A stretch of DNA of 64,000 bases from Conus ventricosus (GCA_018398815.1 CM031604.1:49845306-49909305); one strand, 5' to 3'. Counted from the first letter of the stretch, positions 52,171 to 64,000 are shown. Made by a program: numbers and translations. Notes: generated by a model from the letters alone, not told the origin.

Positions 52171-52267
52171 GAAGCACTTTTTTTTCCTTCCCTATTTGGG
52201 AGATTGTTTATTGTTGCTGCTCTTTCAGCTGAAGCTAAATCTTATGTTGGTTATCACCAAAAAAAAA

Positions 52268-52335
52268 ATGGGGGGGGGGGGGGGGGGGAAGGGGAGGGGG
52301 AAGGGGGAAGAGAGAGAGAGAGCGAGCGCGCACAC

Positions 52336-52430
<95 letters not shown>
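52268..52430. repeat. Poly-G then (GA)n tract
   Basis: G-rich run with AAGGGG blocks, AGCGAGCGCGCACACG, then long (GA)n with single-base breaks. Confidence 0.95.
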
Positions 52431-52434
<4 letters not shown>

Positions 52435-52439
52435 GCACA

Positions 52440-54937
52440 ACTATTTCATTAAAAAGTAGTAAAGCTCAAAAGCTCAAATAAAAAATGTGTGGAAAATAAG
52501 CGAGAAAAAGAAACAAAATGGGCAATCAAAACAAAAACGAAACAAAAGCCAAATCAACCAACCGAGGCAAAATACAATGAAAGGAAAATATGATGAGGAT
52601 CAGTCTGGTTTGACCCATATGTTTCAACATGATCTGCATCAAATTTGTGCAAATTCAGAATCACTGGACAAAGCATGACAATGTGATAATAAAGACAGAT
52701 TAGATGTACATGGGCAGCAAGGCTGCAGAGGAGACCAAAAGACAGGTACATGGAAAGAATGTCACAGCAGCAGTGACACACTTCAACAGGAACATATATG
52801 TCGAGTCAGTAACAAGGTTTCCTGGTTCCCAGACTGATGGGGAGTAAGGCTGCTGGAAGGAATCAATAATGAACCCCACCACCCTTCACATTCCCACTCC
52901 CTTTCCCTCTTCCTTTCCCCTTACCCTGGAGATTCAAGAAGGAAGGATGGGAAAAGTGAAGTACCACCCACACTGGCTTAACCGCTTTTTTCCTGTTGCA
53001 AATGACATTCATTATGTTCCAGGCTGCTCTTCGGCACAAGAAAAAAAAAAACAACCAAAAGCCAGCTTCTAGCTTTTCCACCGCCATACTGGACATTCAT
53101 ATAACAGTTGTCAGACAGAAACATTATCCGTCATTTCTTCAAGCTAACATTCTGTTATCTTTTGACTAGTACACAACTCTTCATTTTAGGAACCACAACA
53201 CACACACATACAAACAAAACAAAAGAAAACAAAATGTTCAGGGAAGATGCGGTGGATGGTTTGTAATCTAACTGATAGAACTTTGTGTATTATTGAACTA
53301 CTTTTATTTAAGCTTTCTCTCTCTCTTAAACACCACTGTCTTTTCTTCACTAACACTATGAAATCTGTCTGCACACAGACAATTTAAATCAAATTTTTCT
53401 TGTTTGTATGAGAGGAGGTTGCTTTTCCAAGTACGTCATGCTAAATCGCAGAACCTGTCTTCTAAAACAGGACGAAGCATGGAAGTGATCACATTTTTGC
53501 CGTCTTTGAAACTATTCAAATAAAGTTCTAAGTGATGGGGATAGTAGGTATGCGATTAGGAAAATCCTTCAGAGATTCTAATTTCACCCAAAGCACTTAT
53601 ATCAAATGAACTCTCTATGCATGTTAAGATCAGTTTGCCAAGATCTGAGATCCTTGGATTTATTCAAATGACAATTTCCACACATGAACAGGAACTATTT
53701 TCTTGATTTCTTTTGGACTTCTGCTTATGACTTCTTTTTCTTCTTCTAATTCTAGCCTTTTCTCTGCATACACTGTCATCTGTCACACAAAACAAATGTT
53801 TAATTAAGATGGACAACAACCCACCCTGATCCCCCAACACACACCACCAACCAACAAAAAAAAAAAACACACAAAAAAAAACACACACAAAAACCAACAA
53901 ACTTAAAAAGCAGTGAATCAGCATTCAAACCAGCAAGTATGAGCTTTCCAAATAAAACAAAGTATATCAACATTTCAATAGTTCATGCTTTGTTGCTTAA
54001 TTTTGTTTTCCTATCTGCATTTTTGCCTTTGAAACGTTCACACACTGATACAGTGATAATCAAGAACATGTGATAATCATAATGAGCACGATGAATGGTC
54101 TTTTCCTGAAAGTTATGCTGAGAAAGCCGATACAAATGACTGTAGAGTAAAATCAAGGAAACCTGGATTGGAAAAAAACTGGATACTGTATGAGACTAAA
54201 GATACTGTTTTTGTGATTTCTTTTTCAACAGACCTTTTCTTTCCCTCAGATGTTTGCTTTTCTTTTTCTGAAAATCTGATGGTTTTCTTGGAAATCCTTG
54301 GATCTGAGGACAATTCTCCAGCTTGTTGTACTGAAGGACTACAGAGACTTAAAAAAAAAAGAAAAAAAGAAAAAGCTGTGCAGATTTCCTGTTCTTGAGC
54401 TTGATTTACTGTTCACTGACATAAACCAATTACTACTGTAATCTCTTTTTTCACTTTTCGCCCAGTGTTTGGCTCTTAGTAGTACAGAAGTTTGCCAATT
54501 GCTGCGACTATTCTAGTCACAATACTCATTATTGACAATGAGCAAGTACACATTTGGCCACAAGTTTTACAAATGTACACTGTGCATGTACCCATAACTT
54601 AGCTGCTAACAGTTTTCTTCATTTTAAAAAAACTACTGATCTCTGATCTGGTATTGTCAAGAGTACTTGACTCGTACGAGTCACAAAGCCAGCTACTGTT
54701 TCAATGCTTGCGTTGCACATATGTGTATGTCTATGTATGTGCACATATATCCATGGTGTAAATGTATCGAACAAAGATGGCTATCTGCAAAAACATCTTG
54801 CAAAATACATATATACTGGATGAGTTTATCACCTGTAGCAACTGCTTCTTTTTACAGCATAACAGATCTGTACAAGGATTATGCAACTACACCATAACGT
54901 TGGGGCTGCATCCAAAATAAAACAAATTTGGCAGCAT
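52440..54937. other. Unassigned sequence
   Basis: No supportable gene, RNA or transposon. Open frames here lack recognisable domains, and A-rich runs near 53,855-53,890 explain some of them. Confidence 0.6.
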
Positions 54938-55286
54938 TGTTAGAAATGAAATGAGGCAGGGAACAGTAAACAATAAACAGTAAACAAGTGGGGTAACTTT
55001 TGCTCCCAGAAGAAAACCTAACACAGAGTAACTTTTATTCAAGACTGGCACAGCCTTTTAAACTTGAATAAAGTCAGCCAAATACATAGACGAACAATCT
55101 AATAGTGGGGGGAAAAAAAACAACAAAGCTGTTGGCCTGCACTTGTTTATCCCCCCACTATTAGGTTGTTCGTCTATGTATTTGTCTGACTTTATTCAAG
55201 TTTAAAAGGCTGTGCCAGTCTTGAATAAAAGTTACTCTGTATTAGGTTTTCTTATGGGAGCAAAAGTTACCCCACTTGTTTACTGT
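54938..55286 (-). mobile_element. Foldback element 3
   Basis: Arms 54,977-55,112 and 55,151-55,286 (about 136 bp, highly similar, outer end ACAGTAAACAAGTGGGGTAA) enclose a 38-nt spacer. The 39 nt from 54,938 to 54,976 are an unpaired tail on the left side only. AAATTTGGCAGCA is duplicated outside (54,925-54,937 and 55,287-55,299). No hammerhead-like core seen and no coding capacity. Same overall plan as foldbacks 1 and 2 in the opposite orientation. Confidence 0.75.
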
Positions 55287-55299
55287 AAATTTGGCAGCA

Positions 55300-55866
55300 A
55301 TTCTGGGTAAATCTGAAATGGATCCAAAGTGGCAAACACATGTAATGATTCAAATAAAATGTCCATATGTGTGACAGTAAGTCCTTGAATATTTGGAACA
55401 ATTTTAGCACTAACACTTTAATCATTGCTCACTTTCTTTTTATTTTTACTCTGACTGGACCAAAATTGGAATTGTATTATTTTCATACTTTTCTTCTTCT
55501 TCTTTTTTTTTTACACCTTGAACCAAGTTTAAGGGGGGGGGGGGGGGGGGGGGGGGGGGAGGGGGAAGACCATAATCTCTGATCAAGAGGCAGGGATGAG
55601 AATATGAACTAATATATATACTGGTGTATAACTGTAAGGCATACTATCTTTTTCAAAGGTTGATGAGACAAATGTTGACCAACAAGAGACAAATGTTGAC
55701 CCAACAAGAGCCCATGCTTTTCATCATGTCAACATATTCAAAACTAGAATTCCCTCTTTAAAAAAAACCACAGTCAATAGCTAAAGTAAAATTTAGTGAA
55801 CACACACACACAGTCAATAGCTAAAGTAAAATTAAGTCAAATCTTTCACACACACAAACACACATC

Positions 55867-55913
<47 letters not shown>

Positions 55914-57003
55914 AGTGTGTTGATATATTTGTGGCTCACAGTCACAGCCCTGTTACTGTTAGAATGTTATAGTAATCTGGTCACCAGATATATGTAAGAG
56001 TGGGAGCAGAAAATCATAGCTATACTGAAAAGGCCAGGGGCCGCTTTTGGGGTGGGGTGCAGGGTAACGCCCTGCTGGAGGGGGGGAGGGGGGGGGGAGG
56101 TCTGGGGGGCAATGCCCCAGACGCTGAAGGAAATTTGTCTCGCCAAGACACTTTTGTGGCCTCTCCTTGAAAACAAAGTTAACTATCAACTTCTATACAA
56201 AAAGACTCTAAATATGACAAAATATGACTTACGGCTTAAATATCAAGCTGAAAATGTTATGCCAAGTACTTAGAATACATCTTAAATTCAGTAAAACCAT
56301 CAAAACAAAACAGGATGCCATGTATAAACGTTACTCACCAGTGATGTTAATAGAAGATAGTGGCCAAATTTCAATCACTTATTTATAAGAATGAGGATTC
56401 CTGTTCTTTTTCTTTTTTTGTTTGTTTTTCAGTCTTACATGGCTTAAATCTAGCAGAGAGTCAACGTTTGCAAAAGTACAGGATTGGAACAAACACTGAG
56501 CAAAATCAAAAGCTGCAGTGGGCCAAGTCTTACAGTAGAAATCAGTGGCTGGTGGCACTGGGGCATCTGAAAAATGAAAGTCAATGGCGAGAGAGTAGAT
56601 GAACCTGGAAGCAATAAATCAGTAACCCCAATGAACATATCTTAAGAAAATCAGTGGCTGCAATGAGTGAACTTGAAAAAGTCTATCAGCTAAAGCAGTA
56701 AGGCGAGTATGGAACTGGAAATTAGTGGCTGCAGTGAGGCGAATCATGGTAACAGAAGTCAGTGACAGCAGTGGGATCAGCTTTTCAATGACTACTGTGG
56801 TTCCAGTCTTGGAAACAGAAGTCAGTGACTGCAGCGAGGTCAGTCGTTAAAATGAAAATCAGTGTTAGCAGACAGAGGGGCAAGTCTTGAAAACTAGAAG
56901 CTGCAGTGGGTTAAGTCCTGAAAATAGAAATCAATAACACCACAGAGACAAGTCTTGGAAATGAAAATCAAATGATTACATCTGATTATTGTCTGTTTGT
57001 TAG
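55300..57003. other. Unassigned region with repeats
   Basis: Contains poly-G at 55,533-55,565, short duplications at 55,670-55,710 (GACAAATGTTGACC) and 55,772-55,833 (CAGTCAATAGCTAAAGTAAA), (GT)n at 55,868-55,913, a G-rich stretch at 56,078-56,110 and the degenerate minisatellite below. Confidence 0.7.
56500..56975. repeat. Degenerate minisatellite, ~45-55 bp period
   Basis: Repeated, badly diverged units contain AAATCAGTGGCTGCAGTGAG-like and AAGTCTTGGAAAT-like segments (56,540; 56,648; 56,725; 56,757; 56,817; 56,860; 56,890). Old tandem array. Confidence 0.6.
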
Positions 57004-57798
57004 TTAGTTTTTTGACTTATTTGCAAGGAAGCTTCTTATGTCTGTGGGAGTGGCTTTCTGTTTGATTGGCTGACTCTGTTCTGGGAGACAGATCACAAAA
57101 TGGCTGGGATGCCAAACTTGTTCCGGAATGTCCTTTCCAAACACATGGGTCCACATGGTGGCTGGGGGTGCAGACATAGATGCTGAGTGTATCCTGGGAG
57201 CAATCTTCTGCTGCAAACAAGCGCGTGCAGTGTGACCACCATACTGTGGATATATTGTCTGAATGCTGGTACACAGAATGCTGGCAACAGCATGCAGATG
57301 CTATGCACCTATGTAAGACCCTGGGACACTTGACTGTAATACTTCTTTCCTGAAGATTTGTTTGATGCCCTGGGTATTCAGCTGCTCTTGATCAAACTGG
57401 CTGGAGTAGGAGACGTACAGAGATGATCAAGGGAAGGGGGAGGAGGCAGGATTGGAGTGCTCCTCCTGCAGCATGGCAGCCAGATAATGCTGCTCGTTTG
57501 CTGCTAGCTCAACAATTATTCGGATCCTCATCTCCATATAAGCGTCTTCAGCTCCAGCAGCCACCAAAGCGGCATACCTGAGCAGACAGTTTCCATCTCC
57601 ATATATAGCTTCCGACCACACAGTATACACCAAGCAGCGCCCACTTCATTTGTTTTCCACAGCCATTTTCGGAACAGACGATTCAATTCGTCCGTCTCAT
57701 CCATCAATCCATTCATTTCTCCACTTGTTTTTCTTCAGGTCATTGTCTATCTTCCGTCTCATCCGTGCCTCTGGTTCGTCATCATTAATCAGCTCCAT
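57004..57798 (-). pseudogene. BED-like finger + OTU/vertnin-like protein, pseudogene
   Basis: From ATG 57,798: MELINDDEPEARMRRKIDND and LKKNKWRNEW. In another frame: LNRLFRKWLWKTNE and AAWCILCGRKLY, the Cys pair of a BED-like finger. Back in the first frame comes an OTU-type catalytic-like motif YGDGNCLLRYAALVA with EDAYMEMRIRIIVELAANEQ, then HLHAVASIL, TIYPQYGG, QQKIAPRIHS, TMWTHVFG and WHPSHFVICL, an order I know from OTU/vertnin-like proteins often linked to transposons. TGA at 57,427-57,429 and TAG at 57,301-57,303 (where Trp is expected) interrupt it. The function may have been ubiquitin-related, but it is dead as read. Confidence 0.65.
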
Positions 57799-57987
57799 TT
57801 TTGACAAATATAAAGCGCGATAATATGGTGAAAACAAGATGGCGGATTTCAAATATGAGTGGCGTGAAAACCTTAATCGGAACATGGAAAGCGCACACCG
57901 GGGTGAAAAAAAGGAAAAATTTGCTATACAGAATTCTGTATCAATATGGAAGGTCTCCCACACCTGTATATGACCCTGTCGTCATAT

Positions 57988-58392
57988 GACCACAGAACCT
58001 TCAATGCAACTTGCAATATTTTTCTTGAGACTACTGTTTGGCATGAGCCAACAAACAAAAAATAATGAACAGATGCAGCAACCCAAATATAAATATAGTT
58101 CCTACAAAATAAAATACATGTTAAATAAATCATGAATGTAAACTCAATGAAAATTGAATTTGACAATAAAGGCTCCGACACTTTAAGACCTGTCGATAGA
58201 CACAGAACCTTCAAGCAACTTGCAATATTTTTCTGAACTTATTATTTGCATTGCCAACTAAGAAAAATACAAGCATCAGCAACCCAATATGAAAAGTATC
58301 CAAAAATGAAAACTTTAAATAAATTCAGAATTACAACTCAATAAAATTGTAATTTCAGGACAATAAACAAGCAGACACTTCAGACTTAAAGA
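57988..58392. repeat. ~200-bp tandem duplication, second copy rich in deletions
   Basis: CACAGAACCTTCAA...GACACTTTAAGACC at 57,988-58,196 is repeated at 58,199-58,392. The second copy has lost many single bases relative to the first (for example CTTCAATGCAACTT versus CTTCAAGCAACTT, TTTTTCTTGAGA versus TTTTTCTGAA). Confidence 0.8.
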
Positions 58393-60240
58393 CGAAATAC
58401 AGCAATTTGCTATACTAACCGATTTCATTATCATCTTCAATCGAGATCATAACATCATGAAACTAGATGAACAGACAAACAGAATTCAAAGAGGTTGCAG
58501 AATAAACAGATAAAAATTTCCGGTTTATCAACATTATTATGTATGAGTAATAACTCACAAAGAAACACACTTGTATGCACTCTTCACACAAGCATGTTCA
58601 TCATTGATATCCACACAACTCAGTGATCATTATTTTCTTGACATCACCTACACCTGTTAAATTATTCTGTCAACTAAGATTCAACATTAACCACTTGGTC
58701 CACAGCAAGTCCAGTAATTTCCAGCAATATCCATCTAGATTACAGCCAGCTAACTATCACACTGTACTTCTGAATCCCATTCTGAATAAATCACAAGCAC
58801 AACACATCAATAATCTACGCCCCCTTGCCATCCTCCCGCCCCTGAAAAAAAAAAAAAGCCCAACCCCCCACCCCCCCCACCCCCAGGATTACAAATGCTA
58901 ACATTACAGACACGTGCAACCTACACAGTTTGTCATGCTTGCTGTTCAGTGTATTGTTCTTTGTATGCTTCTCTAGAATAACCTTAGAAATAACCTTGTT
59001 ACTGGCTCCTCCAAAGAAACAGTCTTGCTGTCAATTTTGTTCAGACTCTATACTCACAACAGTGACATTGGTGACAGTCCAAACTGCTGAGCCAGAGGCA
59101 AATTCAATGCATTACAAGACTTGGTGTTAGTTGCTATGCATTCTGTGGCCAATGTCGTTCACCTACATTACCAACCAGCACAGCTACGTTACTACACTGC
59201 CACTGCAACTGTACAAGAACATTTAAATGCAGTGGATGCTCATTGCATCAAAAGGAGCCAGCTGCATTCTTGGTTGCTCAGTGAAACCACAGAAGCAGCT
59301 TTTTTGAAAACAGAATTTTGGTGAACTTTACAGCAATATAATTATATGTACTTAAGAAAGAGTAAAGATGGAATGAGGCCTTTTAAAGCATAATTCATTG
59401 CACACAAAGCAGAAGGTAAACCGGTCTGCAGCAAGTCACATGAGCAATTTCAACATACCAATCCAGTCTTCACCGCAAGAGAGGATTCTGGTCAGTCACC
59501 AGCAGCTGATAATTCATTATCCTTTCTAGTGACAAGTTTTCTCTTTGATGATGATCAGATTTACCACATGGTGACACGTTTACCAGTTACGCAATTCCTG
59601 AGACAGAGACAGGACAAATAAAGGAGTGGCTGTGAACAGGGAGCCAAAATAAGTGGTGTGGGAGTAATGACACTGATGTGGCACAGAAGATCAGACTGAA
59701 AAAAAAACAGACATTCTGATAGCCTTGGACCTAAGTATGTCAACATGAATGGGGTGGCACTGGTACTCATGCACAATTGGACCAGCAGACGGAATAGTAA
59801 AAGCAAAAAAAAAAGCAATGGAATGGGAGAATGGAGTGTACACACACACACAGACTGAGACAGAGAGAGAGAGAGAGACAGAGACAGAGAGAGAGAGATA
59901 TGCACAATTTAGAATCAACTCATCTTAGACCATTCAATGGGTTGTCAGAAAATCAATAAGTCACTGAGGATCAAACGTTTTACAATATGCATATGCACAC
60001 CAAGTACACTTTTTGTATGTGTCTGTCTGTGTGCACTGCATGCATCTCTGAAATGAGTGTGTGTGCATGCAAGCCCTGCAAATCACAGAATGTTGGCCAA
60101 TGAGCAAATTAAGGTTCTTTTAATTTAAGATACAGTAAAAGCCTCTAGTAACAAAGTCTAAATTAAGTATAATTAATAATAATAATATGAAACAATAAAA
60201 GGAGTGAGAGACTAAGATGATTTTGATATTTGAAAAAGGT
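58393..60240. other. Unassigned sequence
   Basis: No gene recognised. A short GA-rich stretch lies at 59,860-59,900. Confidence 0.6.
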
Positions 60241-60302
60241 AAGATAAGATAAGATAATGTTGCTTATAGCCCAGCCGACCGCAGAGGGCCACATCAGGGC
60301 TG
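60241..60302 (-). mobile_element. 62-bp 5'-truncated LINE insertion
   Basis: The last 62 bp of the 44.6 kb LINE family, from the AAGATAAGATAAGATAATG tail to CAGGGCTG. It is flanked by a perfect 11-bp duplication TTGAAAAAGGT (60,230-60,240 and 60,303-60,313). Confidence 0.92.
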
Positions 60303-60313
60303 TTGAAAAAGGT

Positions 60314-61945
60314 CTCCATGATAATCAGAAGCAGATAATTCTATGAGCGAATCACACAGTGTAAGTGGTGTGCATTTGTGTGCGTGCATCTGTGCTCATG
60401 CCTGTATCATTCAGTGAGTACATGTACATAAATTTGTTCTTCAATACAATGTTCACTTGAACTGACGTGATATAAAAGAGGACAGAGAAGTGCGTGGTGT
60501 GCATATACGATATGCATGGGTAAAAAGGGAAGGTGGGAATTAGTATGTATGTGAGCATGAAACAGTGTGAGAGTATGGGGAGGGAGGGAATACTAGAACT
60601 AGAAGTGAGGTATGGTGGTGGCATGTCATCAATTCACCTGCAGATGTCTCCTGTTTATACTTTTAACCAACATCTTCTCTATTCAAATACAGAAACAAAC
60701 TCAGCTGGAGACTGCTTTTCTATTAATTGGTGTAGAATGGCAAAACTGTACTGGTAGTGGTATGGAGATTGGATTTGGACCTCATTGACTCAAGACTGTC
60801 TCACTTGAACCAAAGCAGACCAGATCATTTGAGTGGTTTTATTCACTCATATGACCTGATATGTTTTGGTTCAGATGAGAGAGAATCATACATGTCTATC
60901 CTTTTATATTGTACAGTGTGCCAATAGTCAGGGATTTCTGACTGAACAACTTTTACTCTCTACTGACCGACTGAACACGAAAAGTGTTAAAATAATGAAC
61001 CAGATAATACTCAAAAAAATCATCCACGCACACAGAGGCAATTTCCTCTGAAATAAGATAAGAAGCAATTACAAACAAAAAAATAACAGAAAAAATGTTT
61101 AATTCATACGCCAAAAACATGAATTGGCACTTGCTACAGATACACTTTAAACATACTTTGGCAGTCCTTCACATTTTTTTCTCTGTTCAAAATATTTTCT
61201 CATTCATTTTTATAAATCTGCTGAGTTATGCAGCTGATTTCTATCAGTTAAACCTCTGTTTTATGACCAAACGAGTCATATTGACCTTCTAAAATGTTAC
61301 GCGTGTTCTTCCTTGGAATTTGAAAGCAACGTTGATTTGGACTACTTTTTAATCCATTCAAATATTCTAAGCCTGAAGTATATATGCAGCAAAACATATT
61401 TAGCTGCCTTATTGTCAATGCATTGTAGCCAAGTCAAACCAACTATTTGATCAAATCACACATAAATGGACGTTTTATGAAATTAATAATAATCTTTTTG
61501 CTTCTACTCTTCTACTTTGACTAATGTGGGTGGTTCCAACAGTTTGTTTATTGCTTGAAACAGTGGTTTTTTTTTTTTTAGACTATTCTGTGACTGCAAA
61601 ATCATCAATGCAGTTCAGATGACATGCCATGCAAGTCAATCAGTCCTGAAATTTTACGTCTTTGACAGAATGATCAAATCTGAAGAACTATCTCAAGCCA
61701 ACCCTTTTGTTGAATTCACTTTGTAATTAAAATAAAACCCTAGTTTTAAATTGGGGTGCTGTTGATGATTAAGCCACATAATGATTGTGCCACAAACTTC
61801 AAAACCGGAGCAACCATTTTCTAACACAATGCTGCTCTGGTTCCTTTAGCCATTACTAAGGTCAACTACAACACAGTATATGCACGTCCATGATACTGCG
61901 AAATGGCTTTGGGACATGGGCACTTGCTTTCAATCTGATGCTTAT
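60314..61945. other. Unassigned sequence
   Basis: AT-rich, no coding or repeat structure I can support. Confidence 0.6.
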
Positions 61946-62311
61946 TTAACCCTCTTGCATTTGTTTCGCCCGTATCCGGCTGCTCTGTTTGTCTCCCCTG
62001 GTGTTCGTTATGGCCGCAACCGGCCACACATGCTGTGTTACTTTCCCTCACACTGCGACCTTGTTTTAAGTCTAGGCTGGCTAAAATAAATGGGCATCCT
62101 TGAGAGCTGTCCAATGAAATCTTAGCAGTCATATGGGGTGTGGGAAACAATTCATTCACGAAGACTAGGGTTGTGAACTGCCCGCATTCCATTGATTTCT
62201 CAAAAAAATATGACTAGGAACAGTTTTGGGCTGAAAAATGCTAATGCGAGATAAGATAAGATAATGTTGCTTATAGCCCAGCCGACCACAATGCTAATGC
62301 AAGAGGGTTAA
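61946..62311. mobile_element. piggyBac-type MITE (366 bp)
   Basis: TTAA-CCCTCTTGCAT at the left and the same sequence inverted at the right (ATGCAAGAGGG-TTAA) give perfect 11-bp terminal repeats next to TTAA. No transposase. Removal of the 42-bp LINE insert and one 11-bp duplication leaves about 313 bp. Its terminal bases differ from both larger piggyBac elements here, so a third piggyBac lineage probably mobilised it. Confidence 0.82.
62248..62289 (-). mobile_element. 42-bp LINE insertion inside the MITE end
   Basis: GAGATAAGATAAGATAATG + TTGCTTATAGCCCAGCCGAC is the extreme 3' end of the LINE family. It is bounded by a perfect 11-bp duplication AATGCTAATGC (62,237-62,247 and 62,290-62,300). 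Confidence 0.9.
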
Positions 62312-62935
62312 GCTGATTGTCGATATAACATCACCAATTCACAAGATATTTGTAAAATAATGATTGATAAATAGTAAACTTATAGTTTTAAGACAATGGA
62401 GCCACGGTGAATAATAGTATTTCTTTGTGTGCAATGAATCGGAGCATGAAGTCGTTGCGTTAATTCAAAGAAAGGGAAACGAAAACCAGTTTCTCTTAAA
62501 ATATAATATGACTGGTTCACGTGATGGGGGTGAAGGTCATATGCATGGAATTTTCAGACACTATGCCATGCCTAGATTGTAATTTCAAGTATTTGAGTTC
62601 GTTTGCACGTTTTCAGTTGACTGCCATTCCATACTTTACAGATGGAAACGAACCCATTCGCAGTTGAAAAAATCCTTCGGTTTACTGCTTAAAATTTGGT
62701 ATTAACAAACATTTTATGGTCAATCGGACAAATTAGTGTACTGCCACTGAAAAAAAGATCTTTTTTTGTGTGTTCTCAAAAGCATGCATGCTTTGTAGAT
62801 AACCTGTTACCCCGGTAGTTGAATACGGAAATGAAAGTAACTTACGTCAAGATTTTTTTGGTTGCTTCAAAATTCCAAAAGACACATTTTTCATTCCTTT
62901 CACTTCATTCAATAGAATATCTTATTTATTACCTT
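62312..62935. other. Unassigned sequence
   Basis: No feature recognised. Confidence 0.6.
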
Positions 62936-63053
62936 TCATTTTCTTGCTGAATTTAAGTGCCTGGACTTTTTAGCACTGAAGAACTTTGCATGGAAGGATG
63001 CCAGTGTGACGATATCCCATTTTTTGGTGCCATTTTGAGTAGACACTTCAACT
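62936..63053 (-). CDS. Possible downstream exon of the 63.5 kb gene
   Basis: A pyrimidine-rich tract ending TTTTTCAAG precedes a frame readable as VEVSTQNGTKKWDIVTLASF then HAKFFSAKKSRHLNSARK and a stop. The phase left by the upstream exon would instead select a different frame (LKCLLKMAPKNGISS). I do not recognise either; offered only because of position and splice-like start. Confidence 0.25.
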
Positions 63054-63349
63054 TGAAAAAAAAAATAATACAAAATACATAAACCCATTTTGTTTGCAAA
63101 ACTCTTTTCTTTCACAAGACAAATGTATAACACATCACATCAAACCATCAACTGCATCCATATTTTTCTGTCAGTTCTTTAATTGATAATCAAAATCAGC
63201 TACTGGCCAACATTTCACCCATTTCCCATATCACAGACATGCACATAATATAACCTGTTATAACAAAATATGAGGCAGGGAGCAAGTTAAGATGATGATG
63301 AAATTCGCTTTGACTCAATTTCTTCCAAAGAGATTTTGCGGATACTTAC

Positions 63350-63540
63350 CAACCAATCCTTAATTGCCAGGAAGTAAATAAATTTTAAAATCTGTTTTGT
63401 TTGGCTAGAATTTTCAACCGACCTGTCATCCTCTGTCAGCAAAATGGCAAACCAGAGAAATGCCTGCAAGCTTCAATTGCAAATAAAATTTCATTCTTGT
63501 CATTTACTTCGCACTGCACTTGTATATCATGACCAGCCAT
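63350..63540 (-). CDS. Start exon of an unrecognised protein (one-base frameshift)
   Basis: ATG at 63,540 reads MAGHDIQVQCEVNDKNEILF then AIEACRHFSGLPF. One base appears missing in the TTTT run near 63,446, after which the frame continues LLTEDDRSVENSSQTKQILK and FIYFLAIKDWL to a good donor GTAAGT at 63,344-63,349. Codon composition, an initiating ATG and the donor look like a real host exon. I do not recognise the family. Confidence 0.5.
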
Positions 63541-64000
63541 TTTACACTCCAGGCAGCTTTTGAATGTATCGAATCATAAACAAACTTCTCAGTTTGATAA
63601 AGTCTTATGGTTTCCAATATGTTCATTTTGTACAAAGACATGTTCAGTTTTGCATCATGATAGAACTTAAGGAGTAGGATGACTCTGGTTCATTAGTTAT
63701 GAGTGAACTTGCCTTCCATATGTGGTGTCATTCAATGACAGAAAGAGACAGAATGTTTGGGGGTAGAGGCAGGGTACAGAGAAATACAATAAGGGGGATT
63801 ACGAATGAGGCGAAGCCAATTTTAAAATGCTAGCATTCAATAAACTGCTTTAAAGAACATTTCTGTAATGTATTACACACACACACACACAACCACCACC
63901 ACCAAATTTCTGAGGGTTAATAACAGCAGTAACTCTGTAACCAATGTCCTCAGAAATAGGGCTGTCAACATTTTCCATGAGAGCTCACATGTGCAGCCAG
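63541..64000. other. Region upstream of the 63.5 kb exon
   Basis: Short (CA)n at 63,876-63,891. No clear promoter element seen. Confidence 0.45.

Overview
This is eukaryotic nuclear DNA from an intron-rich invertebrate, most likely a mollusc and plausibly a gastropod. The reasons are small phase-consistent exons of an animal protein kinase spread over more than 30 kb, very abundant (GT)n, (GA)n and homopolymer tracts, a Nimb/I-like LINE of a type known in molluscs, and piggyBac and hAT-like transposons. I cannot name the species.

The main host gene is an SR-protein kinase (SRPK) on the minus strand. Eight exons from 30,211 down to 5,828 join with consistent phases. They encode the acidic SRPK N-terminus, the glycine-rich loop, the catalytic lysine, the hinge, the catalytic loop and part of the low-complexity spacer. 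Two further upstream exons (33,484-33,564 and 38,002-38,189) are phase-compatible candidates. The C-terminal kinase lobe is not in the window and should lie beyond base 1. A THAP-type zinc-finger coding segment runs off the left edge (1-150, minus). Another minus-strand gene start that I do not recognise lies near 63,540.

Mobile DNA fills most of the introns and the upstream region. It includes three full copies plus split and partial copies of an ~850 bp tRNA-headed SINE; a piggyBac element with TTAA ends (20,339-23,279) in an SRPK intron; a second, degraded piggyBac element (12,469-15,237); a 366 bp piggyBac MITE (61,946-62,311); a hAT-like element (15,670-17,135); and a full-length ~6 kb LINE (44,563-52,059). 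The LINE sits inside an older SINE and is itself interrupted by a 1.5 kb foldback element. There are also short 3' ends of the same LINE family, a 56-bp satellite (24,186-24,919), and a pseudogene with a BED-like finger and an OTU/vertnin-like region (57,004-57,798).

The most interesting structure is a group of four foldback elements at 6,854-8,667, 35,548-35,635, 47,226-48,744 and 54,938-55,286. Each has two inverted arms, a single unpaired tail of about 34-49 nt on one side only, and a 10-13 bp target-site duplication. The two largest carry in both arms a hammerhead-ribozyme-like core (CTGARGA, a short hairpin, then GAAA). Two further cores stand in tandem at 9,910 and 10,054. This resembles what is reported for Penelope-like retroelements, but no reverse transcriptase of that type is present, so these look like non-autonomous derivatives.

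Several reading frames, including the SRPK spacer exon and the 63.5 kb exon, are broken by single-base shifts, some of them in homopolymers. Uncorrected sequencing indels should be considered alongside real decay.
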